Part shown: positions 12,325 to 21,533 of the stretch, in pieces
Layout of the letters: each line of letters begins with the position of its first letter
How positions within the stretch are numbered: position 1 is the stretch's first letter
Source of the DNA: Takakia lepidozioides
Taxonomy: Eukaryota > Streptophyta > Takakiopsida > Takakiales > Takakiaceae
NCBI GenBank assembly: GCA_030704615.1
Contig: CM060733.1
Span: 49,104,001 to 49,168,000 of the forward strand
Reading direction: 5' to 3'
Length of the DNA: 64,000 nt
The notes under the pieces: generated by a model
What the model saw: the letters and a program-made list of their open reading frames with translations, nothing else
What the model was told of the DNA's origin: nothing
Databases searched by the model: none
Translations under genes and position numbers: made by a program

Positions 12325-13260
12325 CCCCACAACTCACAATAATTATGCAAGACACAACAAGCAACTGCAATTATGGGAGGTCTATCAACTCTGGAATCAA
12401 AATGTTTCAGAATACGCCATCTATTTTTTAGAGATCCAAAAGCATTTATATTGTCACCCTCCCTGAGTTCATGCTGGAATCAAATCTCATCTTCTCTATA
12501 GCAGCTGGATTGTGGGTTTTCCAATTCTTCTGCAAGTAGGTGTGGATATTTGAAGCTGCATTCCAATCAAATACGGAGTGCATCTCATGCCTCCAACCGT
12601 GACCACTAGCTCTTGAAGAATCTCACCAACCCTCAATTGTCTATACAGACTCGACATCTTGAACTGTCCTCCATCATGAACCCCTCCTGGTTCTTCCGCA
12701 CATACATTCCAAAATCTCTTGTCTGCACAACAAACAGCTTATAGCACAATATTGTGGAATTTTTTTTCTATTGTAAAACTCACTAACTACAAGCGTGACT
12801 CTTTTATTGGGAAGCTCAGCTAAAGGAATGTGACTACCATCAATTGCTCCACAAACATTAGGTAGCCGTGTGAGCTCCTGGAAATGGTTTATAATCTCTT
12901 TCAAACGGCCACCTGAAGGGATACTAATGTACTTGCTGAACAATTTATTTCTATCAGTTAGAGTATCACAACAATAGCAACATACTTTTGTATGGTTGAT
13001 GCACCCACATTGAAACAATCAGCCATATGTGTAGCATTATATCCATGAGCAAATCTGTATAGAACAATGACCACAATTTTTCTGATCTCTAATTGTGGCC
13101 TCACAGGATTAAGACATCGAGATTGCAAGAAATGTGTTAATTCTAAAGCTAAGTTGTTGAAAGCTTCAAAACTCATTTTGTAAAACATTAAAAATTTCTT
13201 GTCTATACATTTCAGGTGTAGTATGCCACACATCTCTTTGTACATGATCCCAATGCGTGT
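12325..13260 (-). pseudogene. PIF/Harbinger transposase, decayed
   Basis: The minus strand reads through three frames as a PIF/Harbinger transposase. The N-terminal part (13,245-12,958) has the helix-turn-helix-like RFAHGYNATHMADCFNVGAS segment. A frameshift near 12,960 leads to the core with CGAIDGSHIPL, which holds the first catalytic Asp of this family. A further frame carries PGGVHDGGQFKMSSLY, with the second Asp. The C-terminal VACCVLHNYCEL phrase lies at about 12,330. Frameshifts and stops (several near 12,420-12,520) show it is dead. The associated DNA-binding second ORF of Harbinger elements was not seen. It probably inserted at the edge of element B. Confidence 0.75.
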
Positions 13261-13674
13261 ATTGTCTAGGTTCTTTCACAAGCAAGGTGGATGTCTCTTC
13301 CTCTTTGAAATGACACAGAAAATTAGAATGAAACTAAACCCTATTGAAGCACGCAAGTGCCTCACTGTGGACTTGAACATTGCACAGTTTTTTCAGGTAA
13401 CAGAAAGAAGCATCCAAATGAACAAAATCCTTCCCATGACAGCTCGGTCCATTTTACTATGGCTGGTTTTGATAAATAGCACCTGAGCGTGTAATAGCAA
13501 GCACCGAACTTTTGTAAAAACCAACACAAAAAAAAACAAGGCGGGGGGGCCAACAACCGTTCGCTGCAGGTGCCGAGTACGGCCTTTCGCTTCGCTCCCT
13601 AGAGGTGGGGGCCCGCCGCTGGCGAATTTGCCAAGCAAACGGGAATGAGCAAAGTGCATGTGTGGGGGCCTATT
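13261..13674. other. Spacer; no gene seen
   Basis: This stretch separates the Harbinger remnant from the LINE fragment. It includes an A-rich then G-rich tract (about 13,525-13,548) and a GC-rich block. Open frames on both strands lack any recognisable motif. Confidence 0.4.
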
Positions 13675-13870
13675 AACCACATCAGCTCCTTGAAGATGTG
13701 GAAAGCAAGGGATTTGAGTTAAAGGGTGATGATGCCACCATGCCAGCTCTTATGTTTGCAGATGACATCGTGGGCCTGGGGATACCCCATCCAATCTTCA
13801 GGACTTGATGTGTGAAGATGTACCTTGACCTATGGAGGCTACAAGCTAATGCTAGGCAACCCCCAATGCG
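13675..13870 (+). pseudogene. LINE reverse transcriptase fragment, 5' of element C insertion
   Basis: The plus strand encodes MFADDIVGLG (about 13,750-13,780), the catalytic FADD motif (RT motif C) of non-LTR retrotransposons. After a frame change comes YGGYKLMLGNPQC, typical of the next RT block. The frame stops at about 13,870 where element C begins, and the next LINE codons reappear at 21,534. The fragment has at least one frameshift and is not functional. Confidence 0.75.
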
Positions 13871-13935
13871 AGGTTTACTATTTCATGAGCGCATGAGCCC
13901 ATGAGCCTATGAGCCTATGAGCTCATGAGCGGGCA
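13871..13935 (+). repeat. Left terminal repeat of element C
   Basis: About 65 bp built from CATGAGC, CATGAGCC and TATGAGCC units, ending near GCGGGCATCCGCGG. It is the reverse complement of the element A end at 912-975. It matches the right end of C imperfectly. Confidence 0.7.
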
Positions 13936-14029
13936 TCCGCGGAATTGGAATTTTCCTGCCTTTATTGACGGTGTTATGTCCTCTTACCTCGGTAATAGGG
14001 TCTGTTTCTCCTGGTCCAGGATGCGGAAT

Positions 14030-14315
14030 GAGGTATTTCGGCGCCGTTATTCCCAAGAGCAGTGTGCTAAAATGGTGTTTTGAAGACATCCACCCGGGTA
14101 TTTCGGCACCGAAATTACCTCTTAAAATGTGATATAGTGCGGTATTTAATGGCGCAGAACGGGCTATTTCGGCGCCGAAATACCCAAGTGGAATGTGCTG
14201 AAGTGCTTTGTGCCGAAGGCTTCCATCGCGATATTTTGGTGCAGTAATTCATCCGTGGAATTTTTGAGGCCCATATAACGAAGGCGCGCACTGGGCTATT
14301 TCGGCGCCAAATTTC
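14030..14315. repeat. Subterminal palindrome cluster of element C
   Basis: Four copies of the ATTTCGGCGCCGAAAT family lie here: a half-diverged one at about 14,034, a one-base variant at about 14,100, a perfect one at 14,165-14,180 and a diverged one at about 14,298. Spacing is about 65 bp for the first three. The mirror cluster in element A is at 528-808. Confidence 0.8.
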
Positions 14316-14540
14316 CCAATAGGAATATTAGAAATGGCAGGGTTTTCATTGTTCCCGGCTCGATACTTGTAGGGTTCTTCACTGAAGTTTGCGTCTCTTC
14401 TGCTTTTATTATACATTTTGGTTGGCGGAAGAAATGTAGGGAATCGGACAAGCAGTCTGAACATAATGATTTTTCAAATCGTCAATATTTTCATTAAGTG
14501 TTTCAGAACTGTACAACAAAAGGATCCAAATGAGACTTTG

Positions 14541-16641
14541 CTATGGTGAGGATCCGCTATCACTGTCCGATGCATCCCCGGCCTCATGCAAGGATGGCTG
14601 CCTTCCGCCTGCCTCCGAACCTGCACTGCCGCTACCGTTGTTACTCTGAGAAGCCCTCCCCTCAAAAATACCATCCTCACCAGCCGGAACTGTCCACCTG
14701 GGTGCGGAAGTGTCCTCAACATTCCCCTCGCTCTCGGACGCGGATTCTATTACGAACTTCCCTACTCTGCCTTTCACAATTCTATGTTTGGCCTCACGCC
14801 TCATTATAATTCTCTGCTCATTCCCGTATGTCAATTGCTCTAACCGAGTAGGCCTATCCTCCCTCCTGATGGCTTCTCTGGCAGCCGTGTCTGCATAGGC
14901 TGGTAGAAAAAAGGGCTTCTGGGGACTCGCGAGAAACTCGTATGCATTCCCATACCCAGCAGATACAGTCAGGCCACGGATCCTTGCAACAAATAACATT
15001 AAATTGATACTGACATTTGAAATGAACCTCACCAAATAGAGGATCTCCACCATGGCGTCCAGTGTTGGTCGGTACCAGGTGCGATCTGCTTTCGCTAGCG
15101 ACTTCCTGTACAGCTCGGGATCGAGGGGCTTTTGGAAGTCCGTCAGCGGAGCTGTCCCCACTTCTTGCACTCTGTAGAGCGTATGTGCCAGATGAGTTTC
15201 CACGAAGGCCCTCTTTGTTACCCTGCCATGGAGAAAAAAAACAACATGAAAATATGATTTCGGCACAGCAATCCAATTTCCAGTTCATAGAGTGCATGAC
15301 AGTGGTGAACATTGCCTATTTTGGCGCCGCAATAGGCAGTACACAAGGATATAATTGTATACTTACATATTTATATCCACCATGGCACCCTTCAGCAGTC
15401 CTCTGTCCCTGACGTCCACCTTCACGACAATGCAATCCACCATGTAATGCCAACTGATATCTTGCGGATGCATTTCAGCAATGTACTCTGTCCAGGCAAG
15501 CATCATGTGGTTCCCGTCCCAAACGAAGAACATCTTCCCTTCCATGTGTGCGAATGTGGGATTAGTCTTCAGATAGGCTTCAAACTCGGCATTAACAATG
15601 TGCCAGTGGGGGCCCCAATTCTGAAGCTCCTCTGCAGTGGGGCCCCTTGTGACACCCTGGTCATTCTCAATGGAAACGTAGAATGCTGCCGACCCCCGTC
15701 TGTACCCTTCTCTGAAGTTGTGCTTCAGTCGATCAATATCCCCTGGCAGTGCTTCCCTTACAACTGGAAGGCTTACCATGCGACACAAAGGAACTTTGAG
15801 GTTCTCCGGATACACCATGGAGCCCAAAACGCGGCCTATGTTGCTATGAGTCTCTGCTAGCAACCTGTTTGCTGCTATGTTCATGTCTCGTGCGCTCATG
15901 AGCATACCCGCCACCAGTTTCTTACTTCTATCACCTCTGTCACTTCCCTCACCCCTCTCACCAGCCTGTCTATTGTCCTGGAGGTTTTGCTCCTCCGCAA
16001 GCTCCAGCAGGTTCTGATCGTCGCCAAGTCGTACCACGTTGTCGTCCGCTCCTTCTGTCAGCTGAATGGGCCGCCCTTCTGCAGATCCGACTCCCACATC
16101 TCCAGCGTCCTCCACCACATCCGTGTTTTCTGAAATTGACTGCAAACCCAATATCTCCGCTTCCAGTCTCCCTAGGGGTTTTACTGGCGAAGCCATGGGC
16201 TCCTTCTGCTTCCTCGGCTTCCGAACTCTAGGTGGGCTTTTCTGAGGCGATATCTGAGGTGTTGAATGAGGACTCGCCTGCCTCGATGCACTTCCACCTT
16301 GCAAGCGCAGCACCCGGGTAGGAGTATCCAAAGTTGACTGTGTTGCCTCGCCCCCCTGCGATCCCTCCCCAGCTCCCATGTCAAACAAACAGGAAAACAT
16401 GAGACACTGCACGCAAAAAAAAAGGTGTAAAAAGAATATTGTGTATGGAGTGCTTCACATCCGCGATGCACGAATTTCTCACTGGTGGGCGATCCGAGTC
16501 TCCGGATAACGAGGTCTGCATTTCATGCACGAGACGGAGCTTAAGTCGTGTCGTCGGCGGCTTCCCAAAATCCCGCGTCCTCCTTCTCTTTGCCGGAGTC
16601 GCCTGACCTTCCACAAACTCTATGCTACCACTATGCCGCAT
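14541..16641 (-). CDS. Intact accessory protein of element C, 626 aa, three exons
   Basis: Three exons join in phase: 16,641-16,483, 16,406-15,367 and 15,222-14,541, with donors GTGAGA and GTAAGT and acceptors GCAG and GCAG. The product is 626 aa. It starts with a basic segment (PAKRRRTRDF, a likely nuclear localisation signal) and a second Lys/Arg/Pro-rich stretch. Next comes an acidic part and then a conserved block: VPLCRMVSLPVVR, GSAAFYVS, WGPHW, GKMFFVWDGNH and WHYMVDCIV. The C-terminus is Ser/Gly-rich. Element B has a broken paralogue and element A part of a near-identical copy. The family is not one I recognise. By position it may be a second transposition protein, analogous to accessory ORFs of autonomous MULEs, but that is inference. 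Confidence 0.6.
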
Positions 16642-17040
16642 AAGGAGAGGAAACGCAGGAGAATGTCACTGCAGAAGGGCAAGGAGCGAGAGAGCGAAGC
16701 GGTGGAACATGCAACCACTATGCACGAGCAGATGCGTAAGCAGCCACGTCTCCCGAAGCGTTGCCACCGTCCGCCACTTTCTGCCGTATGGGTGATGAAG
16801 AGATTGTGACCCCTGACACGTTTGCACGGATGAAGTCGACTGGAACACGACGCGTGCCAGTTCCAGCCACCAGTACAAGACGGTTTATCTGAATTGCGGC
16901 ACCGAAATACCTTCCGTTCACCGGATGTTGTTCCCGGAGCAGCCTGCATTGAATGAAATATCCGCACATCATGAAACCCAACCGCCATGAAAATCCCCTG
17001 CCTATGACATTCAACAGTCAGGTCGGTACGTTTCATCAGC
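16642..17040. other. Spacer upstream of the accessory gene of element C
   Basis: This 400-bp stretch lies between the accessory start codon and the palindrome array. It holds one half-diverged palindrome (about 16,890) and overlapping open frames with no recognisable motif. It would contain the promoter of the minus-strand gene. Confidence 0.4.
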
Positions 17041-18445
17041 GGACGGATGAATTTCGGCGCCGAAATTCATCCTATTCAAGTGCTTTAATACACAAACTTA
17101 CGAATTTCGGCGACGCAATTCATCGCTTCCCAAGTCCTCATCCGTCATGAGCAAACCTGTCAGTGGGATAATTCCGGGACAGTGGAAACAGCTGCACTTG
17201 GGCACATTTCATCCATATTTCAGCGCCGAAATTCATCCAGAGCGAAGACTAAATCGGCACCATGCTAAGCTTTGCCGCCATCATTGCCCCTGACGGATGC
17301 TGTCCATGCCTGTTGGACTTGCCATTTCTGGACATTTAACTATAATTTTGGCGCCGAAATTATACTTTATGTGCGACAACGTCCCGTGCGAAAAAGACCA
17401 CTTAATGGATACTATCGATTTCAAATGAAAAAAACGGCTAGAATGCAATTAATTTTGACAGAAGGGGTTCAATATGCCGATTTCTCCATTAAATGCAGAA
17501 TATTCCTGTTATCTTCGTCGGAACGGGGTATTTCCAACGATTTACGGAAAATTATATCATCCAGAAGCAAAAAGTAAGTGTCGGGTTTGGACGAATTTCG
17601 GCGCCAAAATTCATCCGTCGCATACAAAATGTAATATTAGAGTTACTCATTGCGGACGGTAAGGATGAATTTCGACGCCGAAATTCATCCATTTCAAAGA
17701 AAAATAAATATTGGAGGGAGGGCATTGGATGAATTTCGGCGCCGAAATCCGGCGCTCAAACCCTGAAAAGAATTTGGAGGGATGAAGTCGGTTGAATTTC
17801 GGCGCCGGAATTCATTGCTCGCGAAGATTTTTATTTTTTTTCGGGAGGACTTCGGATGAATTTCGGCGCCGAAATTCATTGCTCGCGAAGGAATTTTTTT
17901 TTTTGGGGGAGGACTTCGGATGAATTTTGGCGCCGAAATTCATTGCTCGCGAAGAAAAAGGAAAATTAGAAGGGAGTACTTGGATGAGATTCGGCGCCGA
18001 AGTTCATCTGTCGCAAAGAAAATAAAAATAAAAAATGACTTCAGATGAATTTCGGCACCGAAATCCATCCGCAGGGCAGCAGAATTAGGGTCGGAAAATG
18101 AGATGAAGAATGAATTTCGGCGCCGAAATACATCCATTCAGCCGATTCAGGATTACTATCATTCGGATGTCGGCACCGATATCCGGACACGTGGTGAATC
18201 ACAACTGTAATCAGGAACACATTCATCCGTATTTTGGCATCCAAATTCAACCCTTATGTGCAGAAACAATTTGATGAAGAAGATGTTCATCCGAATTTCG
18301 GCACCGAAATCCATCCGTTGGGTGCTTGGTCAGTTTTATGAGGTGAACAAATTACGATTTCTGTCGCCGGAATTCATCCACTGGCTTCCAAAGCTGTTAC
18401 ATGACAGAGATGTTCATCCAGATTTCGGTGCCGAAATTCATGGGA
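17041..18445. repeat. Palindrome array: about 18 copies of a GGCGCC-centred motif
   Basis: The best copy, 17,045-17,072, is a perfect 28-bp palindrome with core ATTTCGGCGCCGAAAT and arms GGATGA/TCATCC. Others lie near 17,101, 17,209, 17,345, 17,592, 17,662, 17,728, 17,790, 17,853, 17,920, 17,983, 18,044, 18,110, 18,167, 18,228, 18,287, 18,357 and 18,415. From 17,592 on, spacing is a fairly regular 57-70 bp. The palindromes are conserved while the spacers between them differ, so this is not a simple tandem satellite. Many copies show one-base changes that keep the GGCGCC centre. Confidence 0.9.
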
Positions 18446-18567
18446 AGGCCTGATTTATTGTAGCCCAAGTGGTTGTACATTACAATTCAGGCACCAAATA
18501 TCCGATGTGAACTTCCTGTTGTCATCCATTTTTGTAACGTACGAGAAGCTCTTCGCCCCGCATACCG

Positions 18568-18987
18568 GTGGGTGACCCCGCAGCTTGGCCCACCCATCGG
18601 TGGGGGAAATTGAAAAGACGGCGGCCACCAACAAAGGCGAACGACACCAGGATGACCAACGCTCTTGCAATGCCCTGCATAGTGCAAGGTTGCAGGGATG
18701 TTCCTCACCCCGTGATGGGGCGCATATTTCAGTTATCAACAGTCGGGTCTGTTGCGCGCAGTGTCGTGTATGCAATCACGGTTTCACAGTACCCAGCTTG
18801 CAACTGTAAGGACTTCCTTGTTATGGAATCGAAGAATGCAGCATACGTCCCCTGCAAACACCTTTATTACATTTTTCTGAAGCGCATGAGTTGCATATCC
18901 GCAGTGGACGTCTTCATCCATGCTCCAACACTGAGTTTCAACGAGCTGCACAAGGCCCTACGGCAGGATACTGGTCGAACTGCTTGA
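18568..18987 (+). pseudogene. C-terminal SWIM finger remnant of a MULE-like transposase (element C)
   Basis: The plus-strand frame encodes a YPACNCKDF segment followed about 25 residues later by YVPCKHLYYIFL, giving the CxC-CxH ligands of a SWIM zinc finger. It then ends with an FIHAPTLSF-LRQDT tail that mirrors the tail of the element B transposase (FIHQATLGY-LQRDT). The stop is at 18,985-18,987. The upstream DDE core is missing: the palindrome array starts only about 100 bp upstream. No natural ATG start is evident, so this is a truncated gene and C is non-autonomous unless helped in trans. Confidence 0.65.
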
Positions 18988-19669
18988 CATTCCACATTCG
19001 GGAAGGAGAAAGTGGCAATTATATTACATTCATCTTCTTACACCCTATTTTTTTGTGAGGAATTATACACTTGGTGGTGCCGCATCGCCATGGCTACAGG
19101 TGAATTTCGGTGCCGCAATACATGAGAATGTGGTTTTTGGCCATGAATGGCATGCGCATGCTTTTTTATTTTGGTTGTCTACAAATGGATCCGAGTAAAG
19201 CATACATTGTGTGGAGATTAACGGGCATTGAGGCCTATTTCAGCGCCGTTTATGGTCTGTGTACTGCATAGTGCTTCCTTGTTACTGCTCTTCATTCAAA
19301 TTGTAGTGATTTCGCAGCCCATCCTGGCGTTTTCGTCCACCTTTATGAGAAGACTCCAATTTGCTACAAATACATTGTTACTGTTCTGCAAATGTGATGC
19401 CTTTACAAGATTGCTAGTTCTGTGTCCCAGTGGGAAGGGTCCTACTGCACATTCCAGCATTTGCATACTGCACCTTGTGCAAACAGCAATCCATACGACA
19501 AAGGACACGTCTCAGCATACTGGCAGTGAATTGCAAAAAACCTTAATAGAAGATTATCCAAGCATGTATATTCCCCATATGGCACAGGGAAGCTGCTTGA
19601 TTTCTGAATGAAAATGTATGTGCCATGAGTGTCGGCGAGTCGAAACATGTCTACTCTAGCATGCAAGAC
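18988..19669. other. Spacer inside element C
   Basis: No recognised gene. Two single palindrome-family copies occur near 19,103 and 19,232. An open plus-strand frame at 19,228-19,611 has no motif I know. Confidence 0.4.
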
Positions 19670-20173
19670 CTATGGTCCCCTCGCCCAAGAAGAAGGAACT
19701 ATAACTGGCCTCTCAAGGACCTCCTGAGTGACCGGGTGCCTATATTTGAACAAAATGTCAGTGGTTTCTGTCGCCCAGTTGAAACTAACGAGGATGTCGT
19801 GTTTATCGATAGCGCCCCCTTGGTAGAAGGACATTTTCACAGTGGGCCCTGTGTTCCCCTCCTCCTCATCCTCATAACTGAAGAGAATGTCCCCACTTTC
19901 CGAGCCAGTCAGTCCACGCGTAAAGTTTTCACCTATGCACTCATTATACGTCCACTCGCAACAATTCCAGCGATACAGCAACGTTGTGCGTGATCTGTTC
20001 GGCTCCCACTCATGCGGAAAGTCCAGGTCCATGATGCGTAGGAACCACCTGCTCCCCAGCCGGGGTCCAGGAGAATCGTGCAATCCTGGAAGAAACTCCA
20101 TTGCTCTCAGCTGGACAAGTCGAGGATCGTCCCTGTAAACATCCAGGAAGACAATGATGTCGTCTGCTTTCAC
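19670..20173 (-). CDS. Uncharacterised 167-aa ORF in element C
   Basis: A single open frame starts with ATG at 20,173 and ends at 19,670. The product is acidic and aromatic-rich, with a WNCCEW-YNECIGENF segment and an EDEEEG run; it has no signal peptide or membrane segment. It lies between the SWIM remnant and the right end of element C. I do not recognise the family. It could be a third element-encoded protein or captured host sequence. Its openness over 500 bp in otherwise broken DNA is the main support. Confidence 0.4.
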   Translation of the reverse strand: MKADDIIVFLDVYRDDPRLVQLRAMEFLPGLHDSPGPRLGSRWFLRIMDLDFPHEWEPNRSRTTLLYRWNCCEWTYNECIGENFTRGLTGSESGDILFSYEDEEEGNTGPTVKMSFYQGGAIDKHDILVSFNWATETTDILFKYRHPVTQEVLERPVIVPSSWARGP

Positions 20174-20289
20174 GATATGGCCTCACGACACAGCACGAAC
20201 TCAAAGCAGGGAGGAGATGGGCACAACAGAGAAGAGTGAAGAGCAAAATGAGAGCAAGGCCTCCCTCACCGTAAGGCGGGTATTTGCTC

Positions 20290-20400
20290 TCCGGAGCCCA
20301 ATTTCGGCGCCGTTATTGGATGGAGTGCGGAAGCTTCAGCCGAGAATTTTGTTTCCGCAGGTCAATTTCGGCGCCATTATTGGTTGCAATCCCCAGCCTT
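20290..20400 (+). repeat. Two copies of a 60-70 bp repeat with half palindromes
   Basis: Two units carry the phrase CAATTTCGGCGCC followed by GTTATTGG or ATTATTGG, and a shared GAAGCTTCAGCCG/CAGCCTTCAGCCG block. They are related to the larger cluster at 20,925-21,290. Confidence 0.7.
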
Positions 20401-20477
20401 CAGCCGGGTTGTCGTGCGCATACATATCGCTACACAACTACATCGCTGTCCAAAACCACACAACACATGTGCACACC

Positions 20478-20605
20478 ACACACTAGTATACCACTAGTCC
20501 ACCACTAGTCCAGCCACTAGTCCAACCACTAGGCTACAACTAGTCAGTCACTAGGCTGCCACTATGCTGCCCACTATGGCAGTCACTAGTCCACACAATA
20601 GATAA
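20478..20605 (+). repeat. Short minisatellite of CCACTAGTC units
   Basis: About ten imperfect units of 12-14 bp, centred on ACTAGT or ACTAGG and separated by CC or CAG, run through this stretch. Confidence 0.75.
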
Positions 20606-20924
20606 AGAAGAAGAATACAAGCACAAGCTCATGTGAGCTCACAAAGCTGAAGCATAAACTCATGAATATATAACCTCATCACTCAAATACAAGTCAAGGC
20701 AAGTGCACCCCACGCCATGGGGAATCCACACTACGGCGCCATAGCTAGGCGCGGTGAGGCTCAACTCGAGAAAGATGAGCCTCCCGCGCTTGCCGTGAAG
20801 ATAACCACTCCAGGGCCTAAATCTGCCTGGACCCCTGGATTGACACTTGGGCCAATCCCAAATGTCAATATGTAAAAGCTAGCTGTTTCCTAGCTAGTTT
20901 CACACTAGTGGTAAAATAACTTGA

Positions 20925-21290
20925 CAGGGTATTTGGTTTCCGGACCCAATTTCGGCCCCGTTATCGGTTGCACTCCGGTGGCTTCAGCCGAGTATTTGGT
21001 TTCCGGGGCCCATTTCGGCGCCGTTATCGCCTGCACTCCGGAGGATGCAGCCAGGTATTTGGTTGGCGGAGCCCAATTACTTTCACCGTTGTTGGCTTCA
21101 CTCCCGAGCCTTCAGCCGGCTATTTCTTTTCCTGTGCCCAATTACGGCGGCGTTATACCCAACCATCCTGCACTTCTGCAACAGTACTATCCACGGTTAT
21201 AGGTCGCCATTGCGTTTTCGGAGTCTGCAAACCCGGATCCTAATTCCGCTTGCGTCTCTGCCTCTGGGATAATTTCGGTGTCGTTATTGC
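20925..21290 (+). repeat. Tandem 65-70 bp repeats with GGCGCCGTTAT half sites
   Basis: Four to five diverged units share GTATTTGGTTTCCGG, a CCCAATTTCGGCGCCGTTAT-like core, and a CACTCCGG-CTTCAGCC block. The core keeps the left half of the palindrome ATTTCGGCGCCGAAAT but ends GTTAT instead of GAAAT. A last half site lies near 21,270. Confidence 0.8.
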
Positions 21291-21477
21291 CCAGAATTCA
21301 GTTTTTCTATGACCTGGCCTGGCGGTCCATGAGCCTGGGCTCCAAGTCATGAGCGTACACTGGTACTCATGAGCGGAGTGCTTCCAGCATGAGCGCGGAA
21401 ATCTTCGATTTTCGATTATTTTATAGTTTTGGGCCCGAAAAAAATCTGCCGAAATTCGAAGTGTGTTACTTTGCGGC

Positions 21478-21533
21478 TCATGGGTGAGCCATGCCCGCTC
21501 ATGAGCTCATGAGCTCACCGCTCATGAGCTCAT
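21478..21533 (-). repeat. Right terminal repeat of element C
   Basis: In reverse complement it reads CTATTCCATGAGCTCATGAG, then a GTGAGC unit, further CATGAGC units and GCGGGCATGG. It pairs with the left end of C as an imperfect, unit-repeated terminal inverted repeat. Confidence 0.7.

Larger units (their letters stand above)
13871..21533. mobile_element. Element C: MULE-like transposon, about 7.7 kb, inserted in a LINE
   Basis: The left end reads GAGGTTTACTATTTCATGAG. The right end, in reverse complement, reads TTGCTATTCCATGAGC. Both continue with repeated CATGAGC units and reach CATGAGCGGGCAT. The 14-bp sequence GCAACCCCCAATGC flanks both sides (about 13,857-13,870 and 21,534-21,547), and removing the element joins the two halves of a LINE ORF. 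MULEs usually make 8-11 bp target duplications; the surplus may be chance overlap with the terminal repeat. Cargo in order: accessory gene (-), palindrome array, SWIM transposase remnant (+), a 167-aa ORF (-), and repeat clusters. Confidence 0.75.

Noticed and set aside
13638-13653. ACGGGAATGAGCAAAG shared by this position and base 1 of the window
   Set aside because: The 16-bp match does not extend on either side and the window edge prevents testing; probably chance or a small remnant.
1-14830. Reading 1-975 and 13,871-14,830 as the terminal inverted repeats of one 14-kb transposon
   Set aside because: Each copy contains a terminal repeat at its inner side and the 3' end of an accessory gene, so they are two separate elements facing away from each other.
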